Source of the DNA: Chloroflexota bacterium
GTDB lineage: Bacteria; Chloroflexota; UBA11872
NCBI GenBank assembly: GCA_028875175.1
Contig: JAPPFO010000237.1
Location: 1 to 37,471, forward strand
Direction of reading: 5' to 3'
DNA length: 37,471 bases
The notes under the pieces were generated by a model, which worked only from the letters and a program-made list of their open reading frames with translations, searched no databases and was not told where the DNA came from. A program made the translations under genes and the position numbers. Below are positions 9,007-18,487 of this stretch, piece after piece. Positions within the stretch are counted from its first letter, which is position 1; each line of letters opens with the position of its first letter.

Positions 9007-10518
9007 TCAGCGGTTCTCAAGGCCACCTGACCCGGCCATGCGCTGGTAGAGGCGGCGCTGGCGGGCGCGGGCTTCCCGGTAGACGGCGTGGTGGGCAAGG
9101 TTGGGTTCGAATGGCGCGTCACCGGCGTCTTCGCGGTTGGCGGCTATCGGATGGCCGAGCGACTGGAGTGCCCAGATCGCGGCTCCGCGGCTGGTGGGTT
9201 CGGCGACGGCGGAGCGGATGAGGGGACGGCCGAGGACGTCGGCGAGGATCTGGGTCCAGCGGTCGGAGCGCTGGAGCGCGCCGCCAGAGACGTGCACGAC
9301 GTGGGGTTCGCCGATGACGGGGACGAGCAAGTCGTAGATGGCCGCCAGGCGGTAGGCGACGGCTTCCAGGCCGGCCAGGAGCAGGTCGGCGGGTTGGGTG
9401 TTGAGGCGGGCGCCGTGGATGGTGGCGCGGGCCGCGTCGTCCCAGCCAGGACTGCGTTCGCCGGCGAGGAAGGGCAGCACGGTGAGGCCGTGGCCGTCCG
9501 GCGGCAGGGGGGCGACCACGTCATCGGGGTCGTCGCCACGGACGCCGCTCAGGAGCTCGCGCAACCAGGCGACGACGATCCCGCCATTGCTCTCGGCGCC
9601 GCCCAGCAGCGATCGCGAACGGTCGACACGGTACTCCCAGAGGCCGGCGGGAACCGAGCGCACCGGGCCGGAAACAAGCGCGCGAACGGCGGCGCTGGTG
9701 CCGATGTTGAAGACGATGGCGTCGGCCTCACCAGGGGCGGTTCCGAGGTTGCTGCACAGGCCATCGCCCAACGCGGGGAACCAGGGCACGTCGACCAGGG
9801 CGGGCCAGCGTTGGCGCCAGGGTTCGGCAAGGCCCCGCAACGGCTCGCCGGCCGGGTCAATGGCGCCGAGTGAGCCGGGATCGACGTGGAGCGCGCCAAG
9901 AGTGGCGAGGTCCCATTCGAGCTCACGACGGTTCAACATGCCGGACCAGGCAGCGAGGCTGAGCCCGAGGCCGCAGGGTCGTCCGAACAGGCGCTGGAAG
10001 GCGTATTCGGCGAAGGTGATCCAGCGGGCGACCTGGCGGACCACGTGCGGCTGAGTGCGGCGAAGCCAGCGCAGGCGGGCCGGCAGGTAGCTGGCGTGAA
10101 TGGGCGTGCCGGTGCGGTCGTAGGAAGCGGCCACGTCCCACTCCTGGCGGAGTACTGAGGCGTCGGCGGCGCAGCGGGTGTCGGCGTACGTATAAATGGG
10201 CGTTTGCGGCTCGCCGGCGGCCGACACGCCGAGCACGCTGGACGCAAAGACACTGGCACCGACGCTCTGGATGGTGGTGACCTGAGGGCCGAGGCGCTGG
10301 AGGGCGACGTCAATGGCCTGCACCAGGCGGTCGAACAGGACGTCCGCGTCGACCTGGACGCCGCCGTCGGGCGTGGTGTCGAAGCCGGAGGCGATTTGCG
10401 CCTCGCTGCCGGGGATCGGTGAGCCATCTACGTTGTGGGCTGCGGCGCGGACCGAGGAACTGCCGACGTCGATGCTCAGTACCAGGGGCGACCGGCTGAC
10501 CGAAGGCTCATTCGCCAC
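9007..10518 (-). CDS. FGGY-family carbohydrate kinase (gluconokinase/xylulokinase-like)
   Basis: N-terminal LSIDVGSSSVRAAAHN phosphate-binding motif, FNIGTSAAVRAL, C-terminal VHVSGGALQRSDRWTQILADVLGRP. Confidence 0.88.
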   Translation of the reverse strand: MANEPSVSRSPLVLSIDVGSSSVRAAAHNVDGSPIPGSEAQIASGFDTTPDGGVQVDADVLFDRLVQAIDVALQRLGPQVTTIQSVGASVFASSVLGVSAAGEPQTPIYTYADTRCAADASVLRQEWDVAASYDRTGTPIHASYLPARLRWLRRTQPHVVRQVARWITFAEYAFQRLFGRPCGLGLSLAAWSGMLNRRELEWDLATLGALHVDPGSLGAIDPAGEPLRGLAEPWRQRWPALVDVPWFPALGDGLCSNLGTAPGEADAIVFNIGTSAAVRALVSGPVRSVPAGLWEYRVDRSRSLLGGAESNGGIVVAWLRELLSGVRGDDPDDVVAPLPPDGHGLTVLPFLAGERSPGWDDAARATIHGARLNTQPADLLLAGLEAVAYRLAAIYDLLVPVIGEPHVVHVSGGALQRSDRWTQILADVLGRPLIRSAVAEPTSRGAAIWALQSLGHPIAANREDAGDAPFEPNLAHHAVYREARARQRRLYQRMAGSGGLENR

Positions 10519-10611
10519 GACGGAATCCCAGCGCAGGCGGCGCGGCGTCAGTTTAGGGCGGGAGCCTCCCTATACTTCGCGGCGCCCAGCCGCGGCGGAG
10601 CGACACGCGTA

Positions 10612-11805
10612 ATGACCCGAGCGTGCGACCTGCTGGTGGTTGGAGGTGGCCCGGCGGGTGCGGCCGCCGCGATTGCCGCCCGACGGGCAGCGCCGGAACT
10701 CAGCACGGTGGTCCTGGACCGCCAGAAGTTTCCCAGGGACAAGGCTTGCGGCGACGGCCTGGGACCGGGCGTGGTAGCGCGCCTGGCGGACCTGGACGCC
10801 GGCGAGATCGTTCGGGGGCGCCGTCCGGTCGAGCGGCTGAAGATCGTTGCGCCGTCGGGCGCCGAGGTGGTGGGCGACCTGCCGGCCATCGGCACGAGCG
10901 CGCGGGGCTACGTGGTGCCGAGGTCGGAATTCGACCGTGACCTTCTGACCCACGCCCGCGATGTGGGCGCCGAGGTGCTGACCGAAAGCCGGCTCGAGGG
11001 ATTGGCGACTCCCGCTGAGGGCCCGGTTCGCGTCACGTCGAGCGGTGCTGACGGATCGGTATCCCTCGAGGCACGGGCCGTTATCGCCGCCGATGGGGCG
11101 CGGTCGGACGTGCGGCGGCTGTTGGGCGTGGCTTACAACGATTCGGCGCACACCGGCGTGGCCATTCGGGCGTACGTGGAGCGGCCCGGCGGGTTCGAGC
11201 ACATGGCGTTCTTTTTCATGCGCGAGTTGTTGCCGGCCTACGGCTGGATTTTCCCGATCGACGAGCGGGGCGCGAATGTAGGGGTGATGATCGACGCCGG
11301 CCGCTTCCGACAGCAGGGGCGGAGCCTGCCGGAGCTGCTGCGCGACTTTCTCCAATCCAGCGGCTACGAGGCCCTGGAGCCGCAGCGGTCGCGGGCGTAC
11401 ATGTTGCCGTTCGCCAGCTACGTGCCGCCGCTGGAGCATGGCCGGGTGGCGCTGATTGGCGATGCGGGGTCGATGATCAATCCGTTCTCGGGCGAGGGGA
11501 TCGCCTACGGAATGGCTGCGGGAATGGAGGCGGCGACGCGCGCGGTGCGGGCGTTACGGTCGGGATCCGGCAGGCGGCCGTTCGAGGGGTTCGACGAGTG
11601 GTTTCGCGACCGATTCGACGAGCACTTCCGGGCGTCGGCGCGCGCCAAACGGCTGGCGCAGCGGGCCTGGATCGCTGACTTCGGCGTGCGCGCGGCGCGG
11701 CGAAGGCCGGAGTTTGTGCGGGAAGGCATTGAACTGCTGGTGGGCGAGGGGACGGCGCTGTCCTGGCGGAGCCTGGCGCGGTTGCTGGTGCACGGGCGCA
11801 GCTAG
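10612..11805 (+). CDS. Geranylgeranyl reductase family FAD-dependent oxidoreductase
   Basis: CDLLVVGGGPAGAAAAIAARR, DKACGDGLGPGVV, AYGWIFPI, ALIGDAGSMINPFSGEGIAYGM motifs; start MTRACDLL at 10612. Confidence 0.9.
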   Translation: MTRACDLLVVGGGPAGAAAAIAARRAAPELSTVVLDRQKFPRDKACGDGLGPGVVARLADLDAGEIVRGRRPVERLKIVAPSGAEVVGDLPAIGTSARGYVVPRSEFDRDLLTHARDVGAEVLTESRLEGLATPAEGPVRVTSSGADGSVSLEARAVIAADGARSDVRRLLGVAYNDSAHTGVAIRAYVERPGGFEHMAFFFMRELLPAYGWIFPIDERGANVGVMIDAGRFRQQGRSLPELLRDFLQSSGYEALEPQRSRAYMLPFASYVPPLEHGRVALIGDAGSMINPFSGEGIAYGMAAGMEAATRAVRALRSGSGRRPFEGFDEWFRDRFDEHFRASARAKRLAQRAWIADFGVRAARRRPEFVREGIELLVGEGTALSWRSLARLLVHGRS

Positions 11806-11825
11806 CCGCCCCTCGCCGGCCGGTG

Positions 11826-12356
11826 TCAGGCGCGTTGCGTCGGTGGTTGGTCCTCGCCGTCTGTAGAGATCGTGGGGGACACGTCGCCGGCGACTGAGGA
11901 CGCTTCGCGGACGGCAGTTGCATCGTCGGCTTGCGCCGGGGCTGCATCAGGCGGCGCGGCGGTTGACTCGGTCGGCGGGGCTGTCTCCTCGGAACCAGCG
12001 GCGTCCGCAGGCGCTTCGGGGGGCGGTGCGCTCCTTGGGGGCTCGGGGTCTTCGCCGCGGAGCCGGTCGCCGATTTCGGTGAGGGTGGCGTCGACGCGCT
12101 TGACGACGGTCTGGGAGCGTTCGTGCCTGAGTGCGTCGTCCACCCGCTCCAGGGCTTTGTCGGCGAGCGTGACCATCTCACCGCGAATGCGGCGGGCCTC
12201 GTCACTTTCAAGGCCGGCCTCGACGCGCGATTTCGCTTCGGTCAGGCGGGTGCGGACCTTCTCGCCGCGTTCGCCGCCGACCTCGTCGCCCACACGCTTA
12301 ATCAGGCCGTCAAGGCGACTTCCCCAGCCCGTTGGTTCCTTATCTTCCGCGCTCAT
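11826..12356 (-). CDS. Hypothetical protein, charged N-terminus and Pro/Ala-rich C-terminal tail
   Basis: 176-aa ORF on the minus strand; helical charged region then low-complexity tail. Confidence 0.5.
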   Translation of the reverse strand: MSAEDKEPTGWGSRLDGLIKRVGDEVGGERGEKVRTRLTEAKSRVEAGLESDEARRIRGEMVTLADKALERVDDALRHERSQTVVKRVDATLTEIGDRLRGEDPEPPRSAPPPEAPADAAGSEETAPPTESTAAPPDAAPAQADDATAVREASSVAGDVSPTISTDGEDQPPTQRA

Positions 12357-12446
12357 GGTGTCACCTGGTACGGCGGATTCGATGCCTAGAGCTTACTGCG
12401 GCGGCTCGTGCTACCGTCGCGCCGCCGGACCCTGGAGTCGTCGCCC

Positions 12447-13451
12447 ATGAGCACCCCGCGCCGAATCGCCGTTATTGAAGTCAACCACTGGCATTCCACC
12501 TACGACGCCGCCTATTTGACGGTTCTGCAGAACCTGGACCTGGATGTCGAGTTGGTCGGGGTATCGGACAGCGACGCCGCGATCGCGGAGGACCGGGCGC
12601 GCCGGTACGAGACAGCGGCGTTTACCGACTATCGCGAGATGGTTGACGCGACGAAGCCGGAGTTCGTGATCGCCCTTGGACGGCACGTGGAGATGCCGGA
12701 GATCGCGGGGTACCTGATCGAGGCCGGCATTCCATTCATGATGGAAAAGCCCATGGGTACCAGCGCGCGTGTCGTGAGCGGCCTGGCGGACCTGGCGGAG
12801 GCGCGCGGCGCCTGGGTCTCGGTGCCGTTTCCCAACCGGCAGTCGCCGTGGGCGGAGAAGGCGCGGGCGATGATTGCGGCGGACGAGTTCGGGCCGATAT
12901 CGCACATCGTGTTTCGAATCATCCGGCCGACCATGCAGCGCTATGTCGAATGGGACTCGCCGTGGATGCTGGACCGCTCGCAGGCGGGCGGAGGCGCGCT
13001 GACCAACCTGGGCGGCCACGGGATGGACATGTCGCGGTTCCTGTTGGGCGAGGACGTGCAGGTGGCCTCGGCGGTCATCAGCAACATCGTGCACGCATCG
13101 GAGGTCGAGGACTACGCGCTGGCGACGCTGCGCAGCAGCAGCGGCACGCTGGTTCACGTGGAGGTGGGCTACACGATGCCCACGTGGCCCGCGAACGAAT
13201 CCGACTCCGAGATGAAGGTGGCAGGCGCCAACGCCATGCTGAGCGCGGTAGCCGATGGACTACAGATCCTGGGTCCGGGACGAAACGAGCACATCGCAAC
13301 GCCGGTGACCGTTGTCTCCTCGTATCCGAACTTCGTCAGGGACTGCCTGCAGCGGGTGGGTCGCGGGGATCCTCCGGCCATCACGCCGCGGGACTGCGCG
13401 AACGCGGTGCAGCTGATTGATGACGCGTACCAGGCGGCTGGACGGGTCTAG
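12447..13451 (+). CDS. Gfo/Idh/MocA-family oxidoreductase with atypical N-terminal dinucleotide-binding loop
   Basis: MEKPMGTSARVV (EKP motif), NLGGHGMDMSRFLLGEDV, overall family layout; N-terminus RIAVIEVNHWHSTYDAAYL lacks GxGxxG. Confidence 0.85.
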   Translation: MSTPRRIAVIEVNHWHSTYDAAYLTVLQNLDLDVELVGVSDSDAAIAEDRARRYETAAFTDYREMVDATKPEFVIALGRHVEMPEIAGYLIEAGIPFMMEKPMGTSARVVSGLADLAEARGAWVSVPFPNRQSPWAEKARAMIAADEFGPISHIVFRIIRPTMQRYVEWDSPWMLDRSQAGGGALTNLGGHGMDMSRFLLGEDVQVASAVISNIVHASEVEDYALATLRSSSGTLVHVEVGYTMPTWPANESDSEMKVAGANAMLSAVADGLQILGPGRNEHIATPVTVVSSYPNFVRDCLQRVGRGDPPAITPRDCANAVQLIDDAYQAAGRV

Positions 13452-13457
13452 CTCGGC

Positions 13458-14228
13458 TTAGTCCCGCGGCTCCAGCCGACGGACTATCGCAAGGCTGCTG
13501 GCGGCAGAGGTCCGTGGATCGTCCAAGGCCACGTTGACTTCGACGCTCACGGGACCCTCGTAGGGCGCCTCGACAACCGCCCGCAGGGCTTCGCTGACCC
13601 AGGCCTCGTCCTGGACGCCTTCCAGCAAGCCAAGGTGCAGGTCGCTCCGGGCGTCGTTGTCGTTGACGTGGACGTATTGCAGGCGGTCGCCGGCGGCCTG
13701 GATTGACTCGGCCACGGACTCGCCGGCGATCTGGTTGTGGCCGACGTCAAGCAGCAAGTAGAGGTTGTCGTGGCCGCAGGCCGTGATGAAGTCGAGTGTT
13801 TCGCGGACGGTGGGAAGACCGCGGCCGGGGAAGTGCTCGATGCCGAGGCGGATGCCGGCGCGCCGGGCTTGGTCGGCCAGGATAAGGGCCGATTCTCGGT
13901 AGGCCGCGATGGCTGGGGCGTCGGGCGTGGCGGGGGGCGCGAGATACACGTCGGGAATGCCGAGATGCCGGGCTTCGAGGATTCCAGTCCGAACGTGGTC
14001 CACCGCAAGCTGCCGGGCGGCCTCCGAGGTGGCGTCCAGCAAGGCGCCGTCGGGCATGAGGTGGGCGACCGCCATGCAGGTAATTGGGAGGGTTCGTTCC
14101 GTTTCCGATAGCCGGCTATAGCCGGGGCGGACATCCACGGACTGGAACCCGGCGGCGGCGGCGAATTCGGTGGCGGCGGCCTGATCGTCGGGCAGACCCC
14201 ACAGGCAGAACGCGACTTGCAGGCTCAT
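13458..14228 (-). CDS. Sugar phosphate isomerase/epimerase (xylose isomerase-like TIM barrel)
   Basis: LGIEHFPGRGLPTVRETLDFI, LYLLLDVGHNQIAGE, YVHVNDNDARSDLHLGLLEG; start MSLQVAFCLWG at 14228. Confidence 0.85.
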   Translation of the reverse strand: MSLQVAFCLWGLPDDQAAATEFAAAAGFQSVDVRPGYSRLSETERTLPITCMAVAHLMPDGALLDATSEAARQLAVDHVRTGILEARHLGIPDVYLAPPATPDAPAIAAYRESALILADQARRAGIRLGIEHFPGRGLPTVRETLDFITACGHDNLYLLLDVGHNQIAGESVAESIQAAGDRLQYVHVNDNDARSDLHLGLLEGVQDEAWVSEALRAVVEAPYEGPVSVEVNVALDDPRTSAASSLAIVRRLEPRD

Positions 14229-14241
14229 TGGCGGCAGTCTC

Positions 14242-15714
14242 TCACGCGTCCGACGGGGGCGCGGCCCAGCCGCGGGTGCGCCCGACGGCGCGGCGCCAGG
14301 TGGGACGATCGATCGCGAGCGTTTCCAAGCCCGACTCGAACAGGGCTGGGTCCGGGCGAAGCGAGCGCAGCTCGTCCACGCTGGCCCATACGCCTTCGGC
14401 CAGGCCCGCCAGGTAGGCCGCGCCGAGCGCCGTGGTCTCGATATCCACCGGCCGGGCGACCGGACGGTTGGCGCTGGAGGCCTGGAGTTGCAGCAGCAGG
14501 TCATTGGCGGCTGCGCCGCCGTCGACGAACAGTTCGCCCTGGAGCGGCGGCATGAGGTCCAGGACGTCCTGCACCTGGTGGACAATGGCTTCCAGCGCGG
14601 CGCGGGCCAGGTGAGAGCCTGAGACCCCGCGCGTGAGGCCGAGAATCGCGCCGCGCGCGTCGGGATCCCAGTACGGCGCACCGAGCCCCGTGAAGGCCGG
14701 AACAATCACCGCCCCGGCGGTATCCGGCACCGCCCGCGCCAGCGCTTCGATTTCGGGGGCGGCGCCAATCAGGCCCAGTTCGTCGCGCAGCCACTGCACC
14801 AGGGCGCCGCCGGTGAACACGCTGCCTTCGTAGGCATAGGTCAAGCCATCGGGCCGACCCAGCGCCAGCGTCGTCAGCAGGTCTTCGATGTCGGGCGGCC
14901 GCGCGTCGCCCGCGTGCTGCAGGAGGAAGCAACCGGTGCCGTAGGTCACCTTGGCGGCCCCGGACGACACCGCCAGGTGACCGAACAGGGCGGCCTGTTG
15001 GTCGCCCGCGATGCCGCTGATCGGGGTTCCGGAGGCGACCGGCGCATCGCTGCCAGTCACCGCGCACCGGCCGACCGAGGGAACAATCTCCGGCAGGGCG
15101 TGCAATGGAATCTCAAACAGCTCGGTCATGTCCGTCGACCAGCAGCCCGTGTCGAGATCCATCAGCAGGGTTCGGGAGGCGTTGGTGGCGTCGATGCGGT
15201 GGGCGCCGCCGGACAGCCGGGCAATCAGCCAGGCATCGACGGTTCCGAGGCGCAAACGGCCGCTGTCGCGAGCCGAGGCGACCTCGGGCACGTGGTCCAG
15301 CATCCAGCCAAACTTGCCGGCGCTGAAATAAGGGCTGGGCCGCAGGCCGGTGATTGCGCGGATCACATCCCCGTGGCCACCGGCTTCCAGGTCGGCCATG
15401 GCCGGCCCGGTGCGGACGTCCTGCCAGACGATGGCCGGCCCCAGGGGCTCCAGGGTCGCCGCGTCCCAGGCCACGGCCGTTTCGCGCTGATTGGTGATGC
15501 CGATCGCCGCAACGGTTCCAGCCGGCGCGGCCTCAAGCACCTGTCGGGTGGTGCGCTGCACGCCGTCCCAGATCTGATTGGGGTCGTGCTCCACCCAGCC
15601 CGGACGCGGATAGCTCTGATCGACCGGCGCGTAGGCCCGGCCGACGATGCGGCTGTCCTCGTCGATGACCAGGGTCGTGGTGCCCGTCGTGCCCTGGTCA
15701 ATGGCAAGAATCAC
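14242..15714 (-). CDS. glpK: Glycerol kinase
   Basis: ILAIDQGTTGTTTLVID, GWVEHDPNQIWDGV, AAIGITNQRETAVAWD, KVTYGTGCFLL, GLGAPYWDPDARGAILGLTRG. Start uncertain: GTG 15714 (chosen) or ATG 15759. Confidence 0.93.
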   Translation of the reverse strand: MILAIDQGTTGTTTLVIDEDSRIVGRAYAPVDQSYPRPGWVEHDPNQIWDGVQRTTRQVLEAAPAGTVAAIGITNQRETAVAWDAATLEPLGPAIVWQDVRTGPAMADLEAGGHGDVIRAITGLRPSPYFSAGKFGWMLDHVPEVASARDSGRLRLGTVDAWLIARLSGGAHRIDATNASRTLLMDLDTGCWSTDMTELFEIPLHALPEIVPSVGRCAVTGSDAPVASGTPISGIAGDQQAALFGHLAVSSGAAKVTYGTGCFLLQHAGDARPPDIEDLLTTLALGRPDGLTYAYEGSVFTGGALVQWLRDELGLIGAAPEIEALARAVPDTAGAVIVPAFTGLGAPYWDPDARGAILGLTRGVSGSHLARAALEAIVHQVQDVLDLMPPLQGELFVDGGAAANDLLLQLQASSANRPVARPVDIETTALGAAYLAGLAEGVWASVDELRSLRPDPALFESGLETLAIDRPTWRRAVGRTRGWAAPPSDA

Positions 15715-15725
15715 CAAGGACCAAC

Positions 15726-15753
15726 CCGTACGCCTCGCGGGGCAGGCGTACGG
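15726..15753. promoter_or_regulatory. Perfect 9-bp inverted repeat, 10-nt spacer, at the glpK/dcd divergent region
   Basis: CCGTACGCC-TCGCGGGGCA-GGCGTACGG. Confidence 0.4.
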
Positions 15754-15767
15754 TAGCATCGGCGCCG

Positions 15768-15784
15768 CGCGGCCAGTGGCCGCG
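15768..15784. promoter_or_regulatory. Perfect 8-bp palindrome with 1-nt centre, upstream of dcd
   Basis: CGCGGCCA-G-TGGCCGCG in the glpK/dcd intergenic region. Confidence 0.35.
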
Positions 15785-15797
15785 AAAAGGGGGGCGA

Positions 15798-16382
15798 GTG
15801 GTCCTGTGCGATCGGGCTCTGCGCGAGGCGATCGCGTCAGGCCGTCTCCACGTCACGCCGCTCGACGAAACCGCGATTCAGCCATCGAGCATCGACTTGC
15901 GCCTGGGCTCACGGTTCCAGGTCTTTGTGAATCAGACCGAGACGCATATCGATCCGAAGCTGAACCAGCCGGATCTGACCAAGACCGTCGAGGTCGACGA
16001 CGGCGCCAGTTTCGTCCTCCACCCCGGCGAGTTCGTGCTGGGGGGCACGGTGGAGACTATCCAGATGGCGGACGACCTCGTGGGCCGCATCGAGGGCAAG
16101 AGTTCGCTGGGACGGCTAGGATTAATGGTGCACAGCACCGCAGGCTATGTAGATCCCGGCTTTCGCGGCAGTTTGACGCTGGAGTTGTCGAACCACGCCA
16201 ACTTGCCCATCCTGCTCTGGCCCGGCATGCGGGTCAGCCAGCTTTCGGTGATGCAACTCACGAGCCCGGCGGAACGTCCGTACGGCTCGCCGGGTTTGGA
16301 CAGCAAGTATCAGGACCAGCGGGGATCCACCCCCAGCCGGTCGCACCTTGGATTCGCCTACCGCGACGTCCACACGGCATAG
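15798..16382 (+). CDS. dcd: dCTP deaminase (possibly bifunctional dCTP deaminase/dUTPase type)
   Basis: QPSSIDLRLGSRFQVF, VGRIEGKSSLGRLGLMVHSTAGYVDPGFRGSLTLELSN, GSPGLDSKYQDQRGSTPSR. Confidence 0.94.
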   Translation: MVLCDRALREAIASGRLHVTPLDETAIQPSSIDLRLGSRFQVFVNQTETHIDPKLNQPDLTKTVEVDDGASFVLHPGEFVLGGTVETIQMADDLVGRIEGKSSLGRLGLMVHSTAGYVDPGFRGSLTLELSNHANLPILLWPGMRVSQLSVMQLTSPAERPYGSPGLDSKYQDQRGSTPSRSHLGFAYRDVHTA

Positions 16383-16391
16383 GAGCACCCA

Positions 16392-16877
16392 ATGGCAGAA
16401 GCCGCCGATCAGCCCGCAGTCGCCGCCGGCAGCGAGGAACCCTTCCTCGAATCGTCAGGCGGCGTGATCTTTCGCCAGAAGAACGGCCAGATTCAGGTGG
16501 CCGTGGTCCAGACGCAGCGCGGCGCCTGGGTCCTGCCCAAGGGCGCCGTGGAGCCGGGCGAAGCGCCCAAGGACGCGGCGGTGCGCGAAGTTCTGGAAGA
16601 AACCGGCATCGTGGGCGAAGTGGTGGACGACCTGGGCGAGATTCGCTACGAAGTCCGCCCCGACCTGTGGACGGGGTTTGTGCCGAAAGTCGTGCATCAG
16701 TACCTGCTGCGGTCCACCGGCGGCAGCATTCGCCCCGACCCGGCGGAGCACGTGGAGGCGCGCTGGGTGGCGATGCCGGACGCGGTGCGCATGCTGCATC
16801 ACGTGAATGAGCGCACGATCATGCTTCGAGCGGAAGACCTGCTGAGCCGTCAGAACCCAGAGAACGTGGGTGCCTGA
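16392..16877 (+). CDS. NUDIX hydrolase
   Basis: Nudix box GAVEPGEAPKDAAVREVLEETGIVGE. Confidence 0.94.
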   Translation: MAEAADQPAVAAGSEEPFLESSGGVIFRQKNGQIQVAVVQTQRGAWVLPKGAVEPGEAPKDAAVREVLEETGIVGEVVDDLGEIRYEVRPDLWTGFVPKVVHQYLLRSTGGSIRPDPAEHVEARWVAMPDAVRMLHHVNERTIMLRAEDLLSRQNPENVGA

Positions 16878-18483
16878 GGCCTCCAAGTGGAGACGCGCGG
16901 GCCGCGGGTTGGTTCTGGCCGCGGCGCTGGCGCTGGGGTTCACGGTATTCGGCGGGGGCGATGCGGGACCCACGGAGCCTGCGGCGTCAGGCACGCTGCG
17001 GCTCGCGGCCAACGAGCCGCTGACCCTTGATCCGGTTCACGTGCGCGACACGGGCTCAGCCGAGTATGTGCAGGAGATCTTCGCCGGTCTCACGCGCATT
17101 GCGCCCGATTTGTCGGTCGAACCCGACCTGGCTTCGGGCTGGACCGTCAGCAGCGACGGCCTGACGTACACCTTCACCATTCGCCAGCAGGCGAGGTTTC
17201 ACGACGGTACCCCGTTGACCGCAACGGACGTCGTTTGGTCGTGGCGACGCGCCCTGGACCCGGACACCGGTTCGCTCTCGGGCCCCGTGTTCCTGGAAGA
17301 CATTGAGGGCGCGGCGGAGTACGCGGCGGGTGAGGCGGAGTCGGTCTCGGGGCTGCGGGTGCGCGGCACGCGGACGCTTGAGGTCGCGCTGACCACACCG
17401 CTGTCCTTCTTCCCGAGCAAGCTCAGCGCCGGCCCCACACTGGTTGTGGACCAACGCACCGTCGCGGCGGCCGGCGAGTGGTGGCGCTCGCCCAACGGTT
17501 CGGGGCCTTACCAACTCCTCGACTGGCGCCCGGAATCGCTGATCAGGCTGGGCCGGGCGGATACGGTGCCCTGGCGGGCGGGTGGACCGGCGGTCGTTGA
17601 GTTCCATCAGCTTGACGTCGGCGAGAATCTCTTGCTGTATGAGAACGACGAGCTTGACCTGATCTCAATCGGGGCGTCCGATCTGAACCGGTTTCGCGAC
17701 CCGAATGAACCGCGCAGCAGCCAATTGATCAGCACGCCCGACCTGGCGTTCCAATACCTTGGCTTCAACACGACGCTGGCGCCGTTCGACGACGTGCACG
17801 TGCGGCGAGCCCTGGCCCTGGCCACCGACCGGTCGTTCATCAATGAGGTCGTGCTGGCCGGAACACAGCGAGAGGCCAGGGGCGTCATTCCGCCGGGCTT
17901 GCCAGGTCACCGGGCGGACTTCGAAGGCCTGGCATTTGACCTGGACGCGGCGCAGGCTGAACTTGAGAAGTCGAGCTACGGCGGCGCCGACGCCCTGCCG
18001 CCCATCACCGTGGTAGCGCCGGGCGACGGCCTGTCAGGGAGTCCATTCGTGGAGCTCATCGTCGATCCGTGGCGTACCGAACTTGGCGTGGACGTGGTGA
18101 TCGAGGTGCGCTCTTTCGACGATCTCCTCACCTCGCTGGATGATCCGGACCACGATATCCAGGCGTTTTTCCTTGGGTGGTCGGCCGACTTCCCCGACGC
18201 CTTCAACTTCACCGGCGAGCTGTTCGGTTCCAACCGACCGGACAACTCGTGGCGCTATTCGGATGATGTCGTCGACAACCTCATTCAGCAGGCTCGGTCG
18301 GCCGCTACCGACGACGAGCGGCTGGCGCGCTATGGGGAGATTGAAAATCGAGTCATCGAGCAGGGGGTGCTCATTCCCCTGCTGTTCTTTGTATCGCACG
18401 AGCTGGTGCAGCCCTGGGTGGAAGGCTATGCCGGCCGCCCGATGACGCGAGAGTGGCTCACCGAGCTGACGATCGCCGGTTGA
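16870..18483 (+). CDS. ABC transporter substrate-binding protein, family 5 (peptide/nickel type)
   Basis: GTLRLAANEPLTLDPVH, GLTYTFTIRQQARFHDGTPLTATDVVWSWRRALDP, LALATDRSFINEVV; GTG start overlapping the NUDIX gene by 8 nt; signal-like helix but no lipobox Cys. Confidence 0.9.
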   Translation: MPEASKWRRAGRGLVLAAALALGFTVFGGGDAGPTEPAASGTLRLAANEPLTLDPVHVRDTGSAEYVQEIFAGLTRIAPDLSVEPDLASGWTVSSDGLTYTFTIRQQARFHDGTPLTATDVVWSWRRALDPDTGSLSGPVFLEDIEGAAEYAAGEAESVSGLRVRGTRTLEVALTTPLSFFPSKLSAGPTLVVDQRTVAAAGEWWRSPNGSGPYQLLDWRPESLIRLGRADTVPWRAGGPAVVEFHQLDVGENLLLYENDELDLISIGASDLNRFRDPNEPRSSQLISTPDLAFQYLGFNTTLAPFDDVHVRRALALATDRSFINEVVLAGTQREARGVIPPGLPGHRADFEGLAFDLDAAQAELEKSSYGGADALPPITVVAPGDGLSGSPFVELIVDPWRTELGVDVVIEVRSFDDLLTSLDDPDHDIQAFFLGWSADFPDAFNFTGELFGSNRPDNSWRYSDDVVDNLIQQARSAATDDERLARYGEIENRVIEQGVLIPLLFFVSHELVQPWVEGYAGRPMTREWLTELTIAG

Positions 18484-18487
18484 ACCC

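Noticed and set aside
10548-10576. Promoter with -10 TATACT (10571-10576) for the geranylgeranyl reductase gene
   Set aside because: A reasonable -10, but no convincing -35 at proper spacing; not enough to call.
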